Source: DASQZK01 sp963764345 (GTDB lineage Bacteria > Bacteroidota > Bacteroidia > Bacteroidales > GCA-2748055). Taken from it: DNA of 64,000 nucleotides. The DNA lies in assembly GCA_963764345.1 (NCBI GenBank), contig CAVXSF010000031.1:139808-203807 (forward strand), given 5' to 3'. The number at the start of each line of letters is the position of its first letter. Within the stretch, counting starts at the first letter, position 1. Below are positions 29,494 through 38,262 of this stretch, piece by piece. Position numbers and translations under genes: made by a program. The notes beneath the pieces were generated by a model. It was not told the origin of the DNA, did no database searches, and was given only the letters and a program-made list of their open reading frames with translations.

Positions 29494-30038
29494 AAAGTAA
29501 ACTCATGATGAAACTCTTCGTTGCTTCAGAGGCTTTCTTCTTTATTGCTCTCATCATCTCCTATGTGGTATACAGCCGGCCGGGAGGAACTCTTTCCTCG
29601 ACAGCCCGTTACCTCGACATTACAAAAACAGGTATTTTCAGCATTTTTCTTTTTTTAAGCAGCGGCACAATGATCATGGCTGAGTCGCGAATGAGAAAAG
29701 GAAAAAGAAATGCCGTACGGTGGTGGTTGCTCTCTACGGTTATCCTCGGTCTGATCTTTTTGATAGGGCAGGGGACAGAATATTATCATCTCTACAGTGA
29801 AAATGTTACAGTTAGCAGAGACGTTTTCGGTTCCGCCTTTTTTACGCTCACAGGATTCCACGGACTTCATGTGTTGATAGGCCTCATTGTCCTGTCGTCC
29901 ATTACCTATATGATATTTTCAGGAAAATTTGCGACCCTTGAATCTTCCGCCCTCGACTCTGCCTCCATTTACTGGCATTTCGTCGACGGTGTATGGGTAG
30001 TCGTTTTTAGTGTAGTTTATTTAGGATCAATATTATGA
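29490..30038 (+). CDS. Cytochrome c oxidase subunit III (copy 2)
   Basis: A 182-residue five-helix subunit III, the same length as copy 1. It begins MKSKLMMKLFVASEAFFF and contains FFTLTGFHGLHVLIGL and YWHFVDGVWVVVFSVVYL. It overlaps the flanking genes by 4 nt on each side (ATGA), so translation is likely coupled through the operon. The start is fixed by the overlap and by the paralogue. Confidence 0.94.
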   Translation: MKSKLMMKLFVASEAFFFIALIISYVVYSRPGGTLSSTARYLDITKTGIFSIFLFLSSGTMIMAESRMRKGKRNAVRWWLLSTVILGLIFLIGQGTEYYHLYSENVTVSRDVFGSAFFTLTGFHGLHVLIGLIVLSSITYMIFSGKFATLESSALDSASIYWHFVDGVWVVVFSVVYLGSIL

Positions 30039-30835
30039 CATCAGTTGAATTTTTTCTGACAAACTGGGTTTTGAATATTCCGGCTCTGATCATAGCGGGT
30101 TTACTCGTTTTGTTTCAGCTGATCACCAGCCGTTTCAGACTCACTGCCAACAGCTATCTGTTTTATACCGGAGTATTGCTCTTTCTATTCATGACGGTAT
30201 CACCACTTGAGGTGTTGGGAAAATCCTACCTTTTCAGTGCCCACATGATTCAGCATATCTTCTTTCTTTTGATCATTCCGCCCTTTTTAGTGGCAGGAAC
30301 AGACCCTGAATTTCTCAAACGGGTTTTTGCCCGTCACTCTTTCGCGACTTTCGCTAAGGTCCTGTTCTACCCGCTTGTAACCTGGGTCATTGGTATCGGT
30401 TCGATGTGGCTCTGGCACATCCCGGTGGTGTTTGAAGCCATGAAACATTTCCAGTTCCTGATGATCTTCCAGGTGGTCACTCTCCTTGTATTCGGGTATA
30501 TTTTTATCTGGCCGGTTTTTACACCGACAGGCTTCATGAAACTGAATCCCCTGGAAAGCGCGCTCTACCTTTTTTCAGCCTGCGTCGGGTGTACCGTGCT
30601 GGGGATCCTGATCACGTTCGCTCCTGCCGGAATTTATACTGCCGATTTCACCGGGGGCAACCAGGAGATTGCCGGACTGATCTCACAGGGCTGGGGCATT
30701 ACCAGATCTGTCGATCAAGAGGTTGCCGGACTTATCATGTGGGTGCCGGCGTGTATTGTCTATGTGACAAATATCATGATCAGCCTCGGGAGATGGTATA
30801 TGAAAAGTGCCGGCACTGAAATTGAAAAATCCTGA
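30035..30835 (+). CDS. ctaG: CtaG-like oxidase assembly membrane protein (copy 2)
   Basis: A 266-residue paralogue of the protein at 18850. It keeps the His-rich helix FSAHMIQHIFFLLIIPPFLVAG and WLWHIPVVFEAMKHF. It belongs to the caa3_CtaG family of assembly factors. The least conserved part is the segment after the third helix (KRVFARHSFATFAKVL), which may reflect specificity for its own oxidase. It overlaps subunit III by 4 nt and is followed by the small membrane gene after 32 nt. Confidence 0.88.
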   Translation: MTSVEFFLTNWVLNIPALIIAGLLVLFQLITSRFRLTANSYLFYTGVLLFLFMTVSPLEVLGKSYLFSAHMIQHIFFLLIIPPFLVAGTDPEFLKRVFARHSFATFAKVLFYPLVTWVIGIGSMWLWHIPVVFEAMKHFQFLMIFQVVTLLVFGYIFIWPVFTPTGFMKLNPLESALYLFSACVGCTVLGILITFAPAGIYTADFTGGNQEIAGLISQGWGITRSVDQEVAGLIMWVPACIVYVTNIMISLGRWYMKSAGTEIEKS

Positions 30836-30867
30836 AAAATGAATACCGAACTATAAAACCTGCCTAT

Positions 30868-31086
30868 ATGGATATCAACGAACTTATAAAACATCAGGAT
30901 GAGTATCCGTTGTCGCCTGCCGATCCTGAGGAAATACCACAGCCTACATTCTGGCCGGTTTTTCTTGCTTTTGGCGTACTATTGCTTTTTTGGGGGCTTA
31001 TTTCATCCTTAATCATGTCGGCCATAGGTGCCCTGGTTGTCGCAGTGTCTGTATCGGGTTGGGTGAGTGATCTTAACAACAGTTGA
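30868..31086 (+). CDS. Small oxidase-operon membrane protein, 72 aa (copy 2)
   Basis: MDINELIKHQDEYPLSPAD is followed by a hydrophobic C-terminal half ending SGWVSDLNNS. It has the same length and ends as the copy at 19679, with substitutions mainly inside the hydrophobic helices. Conservation of both extremities indicates a structural role at the membrane surface. It is probably a small oxidase or supercomplex subunit; no named family was recognised. Confidence 0.8.
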   Translation: MDINELIKHQDEYPLSPADPEEIPQPTFWPVFLAFGVLLLFWGLISSLIMSAIGALVVAVSVSGWVSDLNNS

Positions 31087-31101
31087 AATTCTATGATAAT
31101 G

Positions 31102-31581
31102 ATGAACCGACGTTCTTTTTTAATCCGGCTCTTACTGGGGATAAGTGGCCTGGCTGCTGTCCTGGTAGCTATACCCGTTGTTGGAGCTTTGCTTGAACCT
31201 CTACTAAGAAAAAAAGTGATCGCCTGGCGAGTTGTGGGAAAAAAAGATGATTTCATCATCGGGAATACGGTGCTTGTAAAATACGCGGATGCTTCCATTC
31301 TTCCATGGACCGGTGCCACCTCAAAAACCGCTGCATGGCTTCGCAGGGTCACAGAAGATGAGTTTGAGGCTTTTTCGGTGAATTGCACACATCTTGGATG
31401 TCCTGTAAGATGGGTGGCCGATGCTGAACTCTTTCTCTGTCCTTGCCATGGCGGGGTTTACGGAAAAGACGGTTCAAAAAAAGCAGGTCCGCCGCCTTTT
31501 GGATTGAGAAAATACCCGGTAAGGATCAACGGTGTAAATGTGGAAGTTAAAACCAGTCCTATTCCCATCACGAACCTCTGA
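31102..31581 (+). CDS. Rieske [2Fe-2S] subunit (copy 2)
   Basis: A 159-residue Rieske protein, paralogue of the one at 19913. I chose ATG 31102 (MNRRSFLIRLLLG) over the ATGs at 31093 and 31099 because it matches copy 1 and places the twin-arginine motif NRRSFLIR at the start. The cluster ligands CTHLGC and CPCHGG are intact. It is followed by a 165-nt gap before cytochrome b, unlike the 11-nt spacing in operon 1. Confidence 0.95.
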   Translation: MNRRSFLIRLLLGISGLAAVLVAIPVVGALLEPLLRKKVIAWRVVGKKDDFIIGNTVLVKYADASILPWTGATSKTAAWLRRVTEDEFEAFSVNCTHLGCPVRWVADAELFLCPCHGGVYGKDGSKKAGPPPFGLRKYPVRINGVNVEVKTSPIPITNL

Positions 31582-31746
31582 GATTTTAATTATATGAAAC
31601 CCGCATGATGGATGACAACACAACCGATATGCCTGAGGTGGAGAGCTCAGCGGAGCTAAACGTAAACTTATAATAATCGATCATGTGTGGTTCTCCCGCA
31701 TGAGTGGGACAAGCTATTCTACCTCTGAAATCAAAATTTGTATAGA
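31582..31746. other. 165-nt insertion between Rieske and cytochrome b genes of operon 2
   Basis: The same junction in operon 1 is only 11 nt. Here the spacer contains a small hairpin, CCCGC-ATGA-GTGGG, within 31681-31710, and no credible reading frame. It may hold a processing site, an internal promoter for cytochrome b, or only remnant sequence. No known RNA family was recognised. Confidence 0.4.
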
Positions 31747-33147
31747 ATGAAAGGATTAAAGAATTTCTGGAAATGGTTCGATGACCGGGCGGGCATAACG
31801 GCTGCATTTGATCCTTTGTTTAACCATCCGGTACCATCCGGTGCCAAATGGATGTATGTTTTTGGCAGTGGCACACTGTTCATGTTTATTGTTCAGGTCA
31901 TAACCGGTGTCGGCCTGGCCATGATCTACCAGCCCACATCCGAAACTGCCTATCAGTCCCTGAAATATATTACCGATGAGGCGCCCCTGGGCAGCATTCT
32001 GAGGGGTATCCATTTTTTTGCAGCCTCAGCCATGATTTTCCTTGTAGGCCTTCATATGATCCGTGTGTACCTTACAGCTTCCTTTAAATTTCCGCGGGAA
32101 ATGAGCTGGATTTCCGGACTGTTTCTTTTGTTGCTTACGCTGGGAATGGGATTTACCGGACAGCTGCTTCGTTGGGACAGCAACGGTGTGTGGTCGGCCA
32201 TTGTAGGCGCCGAACAGGCCGGACGTATACCTGTCATCGGCACAACCATGGCCCGCCTGTTTTTAGGCGGTGATACACTGGGCGGAGCAACCCTCAGCCG
32301 GTTTTTTGCTTTTCATGTATTCCTGGTTCCGGCATTGATTTTTGCCCTGCTTGGATTTCACCTGTACCTGGTTATCAAAAACGGGATATCCGAACCCCCG
32401 GTACCAGGTAAGCAGGTGAAGAGAGAAAAATACCGTGAAGAATATGAAGCCCTGTTAAAAAAGGACGGAGTACCTTTTTGGCCGAATGCAGCCTGGCGCG
32501 ATGCCCTGTTCGCAGTTATTGTGATTTTTATTGTCTTCGCACTGGCTGTATTTTCCGGACCTCCGGAAATAGGAGCCCCGCCCGATCCATCCAATATTCA
32601 GTCCACACCCAGACCCGACTGGTATTTTCTCTGGGTATTCGCACTGTTTGCCCTTATGCCTCCGCAGATCGAATCCTTTGTCATGGCATTTTCCCCGGTA
32701 TTGATCGGCATTTTCCTCCTGATGGTACCCATAATTTTCAACCAGGGTGAACGAAGCCCGCTAAGAAGGCCCTGGTCCATCGCTGTTGTTGTGGTCATCA
32801 TAACCATGGTCGGGGTTTTCTGGTATGAAGGGACAAAATCACCGTGGTCTCCAAAATTCAGTGCTACACCATTAACGCAGGCAGAAGTGGGCACTGTAAA
32901 CCCGGAGGCAACCCGGGGTGCCGAACTGTTCTATTCCAAAGCCTGCCTCTATTGTCATAAGATCGACGGAAAAGGCGGCGCCAGGGGACCCGACCTCACC
33001 TACATCGCCGACAGGCTTCAACCGGAGGAGATGACCCTCCGGATCGTGAATGGTGGCGGGAACATGCCGCCTTTCGGCCCCATGCTGTCTTCAGAGGAAC
33101 TAAAGGATCTTGTCCTTTTTCTCGGGACCAGGAAAAGAGTGAGATAA
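31747..33147 (+). CDS. Cytochrome b (b6-subunit IV fusion) with C-terminal cytochrome c domain (copy 2)
   Basis: A 466-residue paralogue of the protein at 20404. I chose ATG 31747 (MKGLKNFWKWFDDRAG) because copy 1 starts the same way (MKSLRKFWQWFDDRSG). Haem b His residues are in LRGIHFFAASAMIFLVGLHM and FFAFHVFLV, the Qo motif is PDWYFLWVF, and the tethered haem c motif is CLYCH with Met in GGNMPPFGPML. Copy 2 is a few residues shorter at the C-terminus. Its stop lies 7 nt from the convergent glycerol kinase stop, so the operon ends here. Confidence 0.95.
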   Translation: MKGLKNFWKWFDDRAGITAAFDPLFNHPVPSGAKWMYVFGSGTLFMFIVQVITGVGLAMIYQPTSETAYQSLKYITDEAPLGSILRGIHFFAASAMIFLVGLHMIRVYLTASFKFPREMSWISGLFLLLLTLGMGFTGQLLRWDSNGVWSAIVGAEQAGRIPVIGTTMARLFLGGDTLGGATLSRFFAFHVFLVPALIFALLGFHLYLVIKNGISEPPVPGKQVKREKYREEYEALLKKDGVPFWPNAAWRDALFAVIVIFIVFALAVFSGPPEIGAPPDPSNIQSTPRPDWYFLWVFALFALMPPQIESFVMAFSPVLIGIFLLMVPIIFNQGERSPLRRPWSIAVVVVIITMVGVFWYEGTKSPWSPKFSATPLTQAEVGTVNPEATRGAELFYSKACLYCHKIDGKGGARGPDLTYIADRLQPEEMTLRIVNGGGNMPPFGPMLSSEELKDLVLFLGTRKRVR

Positions 33148-33154
33148 GTGGCGG

Positions 33155-34645
33155 TTAAGTCATCCAGCTGCGGGTACGCTGAACAGCATCCTGCCATTTT
33201 GACGACAGTTGTCTGGCTTTTTCCGCCGTCATCGAAGGCATAAACGTCTTTTCAGCCTTAAGTTGCGCCTGACATTCGTCCAGGCTTTTCCAGAATCCGG
33301 TAGACAGACCTGCCAGGAAGGCCGCACCCCGTGCTGTACTCTCAATGCTGTCAGGCCTCACAACAGGGATGCCCAGTATATCCGACTGAAACTGCATCAG
33401 AAGGTCATTGACTGCAGCCCCGCCATCAACCCTGAGTTCGGTAACTTTCATACCCGTATCCTCTTCCATCGCCCGCAAAACATCCATGACCTGGAAAGCA
33501 ATCCCTTCGAGAGCGGCCCGGGCCAGATGTCCTGCACTGGTGCCCCTGTCGAGACCTGCAATAATCCCTCTGGCATAAGGGTCCCAGTGCGGTGCCCCCA
33601 AACCCGTGAAGGCCGGAACAAAATATGTCCCGCCGTTATCATCAACACTGCGGGCAAGGTCTTCTATATCAGCAGATGAACGGATGATATTCAGGTTGTC
33701 GCGAAGCCACTGAACAACAGCCCCTGCATTGAAAATGCTCCCTTCCAGAGCATAAACCGTTTCGGGCCCTGTCTGACATGCAAGGGTGGTGATCAGCTTT
33801 TTCTTTGATGTAAAAGGCTTGTTACCCGTGTTCTTGAGGATAAAACAACCCGTTCCGTATGTACTCTTTACCATACCTTCAGAAACACATAACTGGCCGA
33901 AGAGAGCGGCCTGCTGATCACCGGCTGTGCCTCCTATGATGATCTTTTCCCCAAATACGGAGGCCAGCAGGGGACCTTGATCACCTCCGGAAGCATGTAC
34001 CTCCGGCAACATGCTTTCCGGTATCCCGAAAAGGGCAAGTAACTCTTCATCCCATTGCATGCTGTGAATATTAAACAACATGGTGCGGCTGGCATTCGTG
34101 ACGTCAGTAACGTGCCGCCGGCCCTGGGTAAGCTTCCATACCAGCCATGAATCAACCGTTCCGAACGCCAGCCTGCCACGGGAAGCCTTTTCACCGGCAC
34201 CCTGCACATGATCAAGGATCCATTTTACCTTCGTCGCACTGAAATAGGCATCGATGATCAGACCGGTCTTGCTCCTGATCATATCCTCATACCCTTCGTT
34301 CTTTAACAAATCACAGTTTGCCGCCGTCCTGCGATCCTGCCACACAATGGCATTGTAAACCGGTTGTCCGGTTTCCCTGTCCCATACAATCACCGACTCT
34401 CGTTGGTTGGTTATCCCGACACCAGCCAGAGCCTTCCCGTAAACTCCGGCTTTCGACATGGCCTCTGCAACAACTGCCATCTGCGATGACCAGATCTCTT
34501 CAGGATCATGTTCTACCCAGCCGGGATGAGGAAATATCTGCCTGAACTCTTTCTGGGCCATCGACCTGATCTTACCATCCCGGTCGAACAGTAGGGCACG
34601 TGAACTTGTCGTGCCCTGATCCATAGCAAGAATAAACTGCTCCAT
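33155..34645 (-). CDS. glpK: Glycerol kinase
   Basis: A 496-residue FGGY-family kinase that converts glycerol and ATP to glycerol 3-phosphate. It begins MEQFILAMDQGTTSSRALLFD, the phosphate-1 motif with the usual Asp-Gln-Gly-Thr-Thr. Further marks are VGITNQRESVIVWDRETG, YNAIVWQDRRT, the catalytic region FVPAFTGLGAPHWDPYARG, and the C-terminal GGAAVNDLLMQFQSDILG. Length and motifs are standard. No glpF facilitator or glpD dehydrogenase is next to it. It is convergent with cytochrome b copy 2 and probably monocistronic. Confidence 0.95.
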   Translation of the reverse strand: MEQFILAMDQGTTSSRALLFDRDGKIRSMAQKEFRQIFPHPGWVEHDPEEIWSSQMAVVAEAMSKAGVYGKALAGVGITNQRESVIVWDRETGQPVYNAIVWQDRRTAANCDLLKNEGYEDMIRSKTGLIIDAYFSATKVKWILDHVQGAGEKASRGRLAFGTVDSWLVWKLTQGRRHVTDVTNASRTMLFNIHSMQWDEELLALFGIPESMLPEVHASGGDQGPLLASVFGEKIIIGGTAGDQQAALFGQLCVSEGMVKSTYGTGCFILKNTGNKPFTSKKKLITTLACQTGPETVYALEGSIFNAGAVVQWLRDNLNIIRSSADIEDLARSVDDNGGTYFVPAFTGLGAPHWDPYARGIIAGLDRGTSAGHLARAALEGIAFQVMDVLRAMEEDTGMKVTELRVDGGAAVNDLLMQFQSDILGIPVVRPDSIESTARGAAFLAGLSTGFWKSLDECQAQLKAEKTFMPSMTAEKARQLSSKWQDAVQRTRSWMT

Positions 34646-34691
34646 TTTTTAACTATCAAACTTATATGTCCAAACGCATGTATGCATAACC

Positions 34692-34907
34692 TTAGTAAAT
34701 GAAAGGAATCAGCTTCCTTGTACTTAATTTATAATCGGCATATTCAACAAAATGAAGGGTGAGAAAAGCTTCTTCCGCCACAATTCGCCGGTGAATGGCA
34801 TAGACATTCAAAGCGGCAAAGATCCAGGCGTATCCGGCTTTTAGCATGATCACCGGGATGTAAACAAAAAAATGTTCATGGTAAGGATGATTAAGAACAA
34901 CAGGCAA
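34692..34907 (-). pseudogene. C-terminal fragment of an isoprenylcysteine/phospholipid methyltransferase-like membrane protein
   Basis: A 71-residue frame whose C-terminal 50 residues resemble the last part of ICMT-like methyltransferases: a hydrophobic helix (AGYAWIFAALNVYAIHRR), then the Glu-Glu motif VAEEAFLTLHFVEYADY and a final RLIP-like element (KLIPFIY). Full proteins of that family are about 150-220 residues with several helices before this point. The upstream half was not found, because the sequence before 34907 leads into the next, oppositely oriented gene. It is probably a truncated remnant. Confidence 0.5.
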
Positions 34908-35087
34908 AATTCAGTATTTTTTGCATTTTTACAAGTTATACTCTTCTTTTCTTTTATCAGGTTGCATCCCAGGGTTTTTTCCGGGATGACCTCCCGGATA
35001 TTCCCGGCCGTCATACACCGGAATTGGAACAGAATTTGGTTTTGTTTGTGTAAAGCCCTGCACCACAAACCTCAAAAGTATAATGAT

Positions 35088-36471
35088 ATGGCGGTTCTTA
35101 AAAGTATTAATCCTTACAATCAGAAACTTCTGGAAGAATTTCAGGAATTAAATGATCAACAGTTAAATGCTAAGCTTAAGCTGTCGGAAGTGACGTTTCA
35201 TGAATACAGAGAATCCTCTTTTCATGATCGCAGCGAAAGAATGTCAGGGGCAGCTGAAATCTTACGAAAGGAGGTCCGGTCATTCGCTGAAACCATTACC
35301 CGTGAGATGGGCAAACCCATTAAGGAATCTTTGGCTGAAGTTGAAAAGTGTGCCTGGGTATGTGATTTTTATGCTGAGAATGCGGAAAAATTTCTACAAA
35401 CTGAGATCATCGCCAACGGATGCTGAGGAAAGTTACGTCCGGTATTTTCCCTTAGGGCCGGTTCTGGCTGTCATGCCCTGGAACTTTCCTTTCTGGCAGG
35501 TTTTCCGTTTTGCCGCACCAAACCTTATGGCCGGAAACACCGCATTGCTGAAGCATGCATCCAACGTACAGCGGTGCGCTATTTCCATCGAAGATATTTT
35601 CAGACGTGCAGGGTTTGAGGAGGGCGTTTTCCAGTCACTCACCATAGGGGCAGATAAGGTGAAACAAGTCATTGCGCATAAGGCAGTCAAAGCAGTGACG
35701 CTTACCGGAAGCGAAAAGGCCGGTTCAGATGTGGCTTCCCTGGCTGGCAAATATATGAAGAAATCGGTTCTTGAACTGGGTGGTAACAATGCCTTTGTTG
35801 TTTTGTCTGACGCTGATCTTGAACTTGCCCTGGAGACAGCATTGAAAGCACGTTTGCAAAATGGAGGACAAAGTTGTATAGCTGCAAAACGCTTCATCCT
35901 TGAACGTAGTATTGCAGGCAGGTTTATCCCATTGCTTACTGAGAGGATCAAAAGCTGGAAATCCGGAAATCCGATGAGCACGGATACGGACATGGGCCCT
36001 TTATCATCGGTGGAGCAGGCAGAACAGGTATATGATCAGGTCATTCATTCCATTGGTGCAGGAGCCATGCTTCTCACCGGCGGAGGCAGGGATGAAGCCT
36101 TCTTTGAACCAACCATTTTGCTGGAAGTGATGCCGGGAATGCCGGTATTTGACCAGGAGGTGTTCGGACCGGTCTTCTCGGTGATACTGGCTGACGATGT
36201 ACATGACGCTTTGGGCATTTCAAATAATTCCGTCTTTGGTCTTGGCATCAATGTTTTTACAGGATCAAAGGAAAAGGCAAATTATTTTATTGAAAATGCC
36301 GAGGAAGGTGCTGTCTTCATCAACGACATGGTAAAATCCGATCCCCGGCTACCCTTCGGCGGGGTGAAAAATTCAGGATATGGCCGTGAACTTTCGGTTC
36401 ATGGTATCCGGGAATTCGTGAATGCCAAAACAATATATATCAGAGGAATGAAAGGAGATGCCACTCGTTGA
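35088..36471 (+). CDS. NAD(P)-dependent aldehyde dehydrogenase, succinate-semialdehyde dehydrogenase type (frameshifted)
   Basis: Joining two frames gives a protein of about 460 residues. Part 1 starts at ATG 35088 (MAVLKSINPYNQKLLEEF) and runs to FLQTEIIA near 35420. Part 2 continues TDAEESYVRYFPLGPVLAVMPW to 36471. The catalytic motifs are the Asn of MPWNFPFWQ, Glu in VLELGGNNAFVVL, and the nucleophile Cys in NGGQSCIAAKRF, the form typical of SSADH-like enzymes. It oxidises an aldehyde to a carboxylate; succinic semialdehyde is likely but not proven. The break occurs at about 35415-35425 in GCCAACGGA, so one base is extra or missing. The enzyme would be complete if corrected. Confidence 0.85.
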
Positions 36472-36578
36472 TCACAGGCAGCGGACAGGCAGCCTTTGAA
36501 TCAGTGCTGCCCCAATATGTCTGCAATCTTTTGAAGATTGAACAGCATCATTTGTTCCGCTTTATCTAGAATGTAAGT

Positions 36579-36986
36579 TTATCTCCAAAGTCCTATAATC
36601 AATCCCATTACAACAAAACTTACAGTAACATATCCACCGTGAATCAGCATATAATTTGTTGATTTCCGCTCAAACTGACCAATAGTAAAGATGGACATAG
36701 CCACCCAGCCAAACCCTGCCAGAAAGCCTGCAATTGCCCCCCAACCGGCAGTCGTACCGGCATCATTTAAGAAAATCCCTAAATTAAATGCCATAAATAT
36801 TGAAAAAAGAAAGGTGAGACCGAAAATCTTAGTCATATTTCCCTTTTTCAGGTTATCTTCCGAGAAGTTATTTTCCTTCATCCAAACTTTCCCAAACAAA
36901 ACTGGTGAATACCAAAGTCCACCTATTAGAAAATTCGATAAGGCAGCTACAATAACTGCAATCCAATTTAATGTTGAAAGATCCAT
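36579..36986 (-). CDS. DUF1761 family membrane protein
   Basis: A 135-residue protein with four membrane helices. The N-terminal IVAALSNFLIGGLWYSPVLFG followed by KVWMKENNF is the DUF1761 pattern (small-residue helix, then W-Y-x-P and a K-x-W motif). The function of the family is unknown. Codon use and base composition are more A+T rich than the respiratory and glucan genes on either side, a feature shared with the AraC gene just upstream. The two may have been acquired together. Confidence 0.8.
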   Translation of the reverse strand: MDLSTLNWIAVIVAALSNFLIGGLWYSPVLFGKVWMKENNFSEDNLKKGNMTKIFGLTFLFSIFMAFNLGIFLNDAGTTAGWGAIAGFLAGFGWVAMSIFTIGQFERKSTNYMLIHGGYVTVSFVVMGLIIGLWR

Positions 36987-37050
36987 ATTTATCTGTCTTA
37001 TAAGTTTATTGCAAAGTTACTTTTCGTAAAGCGCAAAGTATTGTAAAAAA

Positions 37051-37878
37051 TTAACCAGACTGATCAAGAGGGAAAAAATTCGGAATTGATTCATTGTACC
37101 GGTTTTGAATATACTTGCTGGGATTGAATCCGCAAAATTCCTGGAATTCTTTAATGAAATGCGATTGGTCCGCATATCCCGTTTCGTATACAATGTCTGA
37201 CCATACAATTTCCTCCTCTTGATTGATGAATGCTAAAAGGGTGTTGAATCGAAAAATCCTGTGCAGAACTTTTGGAGTCAGACCACAGTATTTTTTTATC
37301 TGATCTATCAGGTATTTGTTTGTCTTTGGAAAATCCTTCAGCAACTCATTATGTTTAGAATAAGGTTGGTTTTGCAGTTTTGCTATAACATTCAGTATTT
37401 CCTGGGGAGGTGTTTTATTCTCATCAAATATTTCTAAAAGCCATTGTTCAACCATCTCGAATTTGTCATGGATATTTTGCTGATGAATTATGTTGCTACG
37501 AAGATTTATTATACTTTCTCCAAAATAAGTGTCGGCTTGCCTGACCGTGTTATTAAGTTTGCTTATTGGGATTTTTAAAAACGGAAATGCGCCATAAGGT
37601 TTGAATTGAATGACAAGCATTTCAGAATGTTGATGTGCGGATATATTGAGATATTTCTGTTGCATACCTGAAATCCAGGCTTGTCTGAAGTATCCTGTAG
37701 GATTTAATTTATTGTCAAAAGTTTTTCTTTCAAATCCATCTAATTCAATAAGAACAAAGATGTTTCCAGTAGGTACAACCCTTTCAATGTTATGTTCAGG
37801 AACAAAGTCCTTGTAATAAAATATACTTTCTATGTATTGATCTAACGGATATTTTAATTCATGTATTTCAAATGTCAT
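37051..37878 (-). CDS. AraC-family transcriptional regulator with DUF6597-type N-terminal domain
   Basis: A 275-residue regulator. The N-terminal half (about 1-170) has the pattern of the DUF6597 sensing domain (PLDQYIESIFYYKDFVPEH, RVVPTGNIFVLIEL). The C-terminal 100 residues are an AraC helix-turn-helix pair, with the second helix region YETGYADQSHFIKEFQEFCG followed by NPSKYI. It lies directly upstream of DUF1761 in the same direction, 64 nt away, so it may control or be co-transcribed with it. The ligand is unknown. Composition is A+T rich compared with neighbours. Confidence 0.85.
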   Translation of the reverse strand: MTFEIHELKYPLDQYIESIFYYKDFVPEHNIERVVPTGNIFVLIELDGFERKTFDNKLNPTGYFRQAWISGMQQKYLNISAHQHSEMLVIQFKPYGAFPFLKIPISKLNNTVRQADTYFGESIINLRSNIIHQQNIHDKFEMVEQWLLEIFDENKTPPQEILNVIAKLQNQPYSKHNELLKDFPKTNKYLIDQIKKYCGLTPKVLHRIFRFNTLLAFINQEEEIVWSDIVYETGYADQSHFIKEFQEFCGFNPSKYIQNRYNESIPNFFPLDQSG

Positions 37879-38262
37879 TTTGTACTCATTTTACCATTTT
37901 GACTAGCTTTTTTAAAACATTCATATAATTAGATCATTAAAACATTCTTTTACAATAAAATTTCCCCCGATTATTGAAAAAATTTAGTTTAAGAAATCAG
38001 TGTCTCCGAATCGGGAGGAATTGACGGCAACGTTGCATTATAGTCATACCATTTCCTTCCGGGATTTTCAACATGAAACCGGCAATAGGCAGAATCATTC
38101 ATCGACGCCCGAGATCTCAGCGTGCATCCGGGTGAAGATAGCATACAGAGTCCCGCGACGGCTTTTTTCAGGATGTGAAAAACTCATTCATCCAGCCATG
38201 AGCTGCTTCTGAACCCGAAACAATGACGGACACGTCAGGAGCAGCGCTTATTCCTCTGATTT
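37879..38262. other. Intergenic stretch, no gene recognised
   Basis: 384 nt between the AraC and baeRF-like genes. The left half is very A+T rich and likely carries the AraC promoter on the minus strand. A 70-residue plus-strand frame at about 38000-38212 has no recognisable features. No repeat or RNA gene was recognised. Confidence 0.5.

Noticed and set aside
15668..33147. Assembly duplication of one oxidase operon
   Set aside because: The copies differ throughout at the DNA and protein level, have different intergenic spacers, and flank unique genes.
36524..36540. Perfect hairpin CAATCTT-TTG-AAGATTG after the aldehyde dehydrogenase as a terminator
   Set aside because: The stem is short and A/T-rich and has no T-run after it, so terminator function is not supported.
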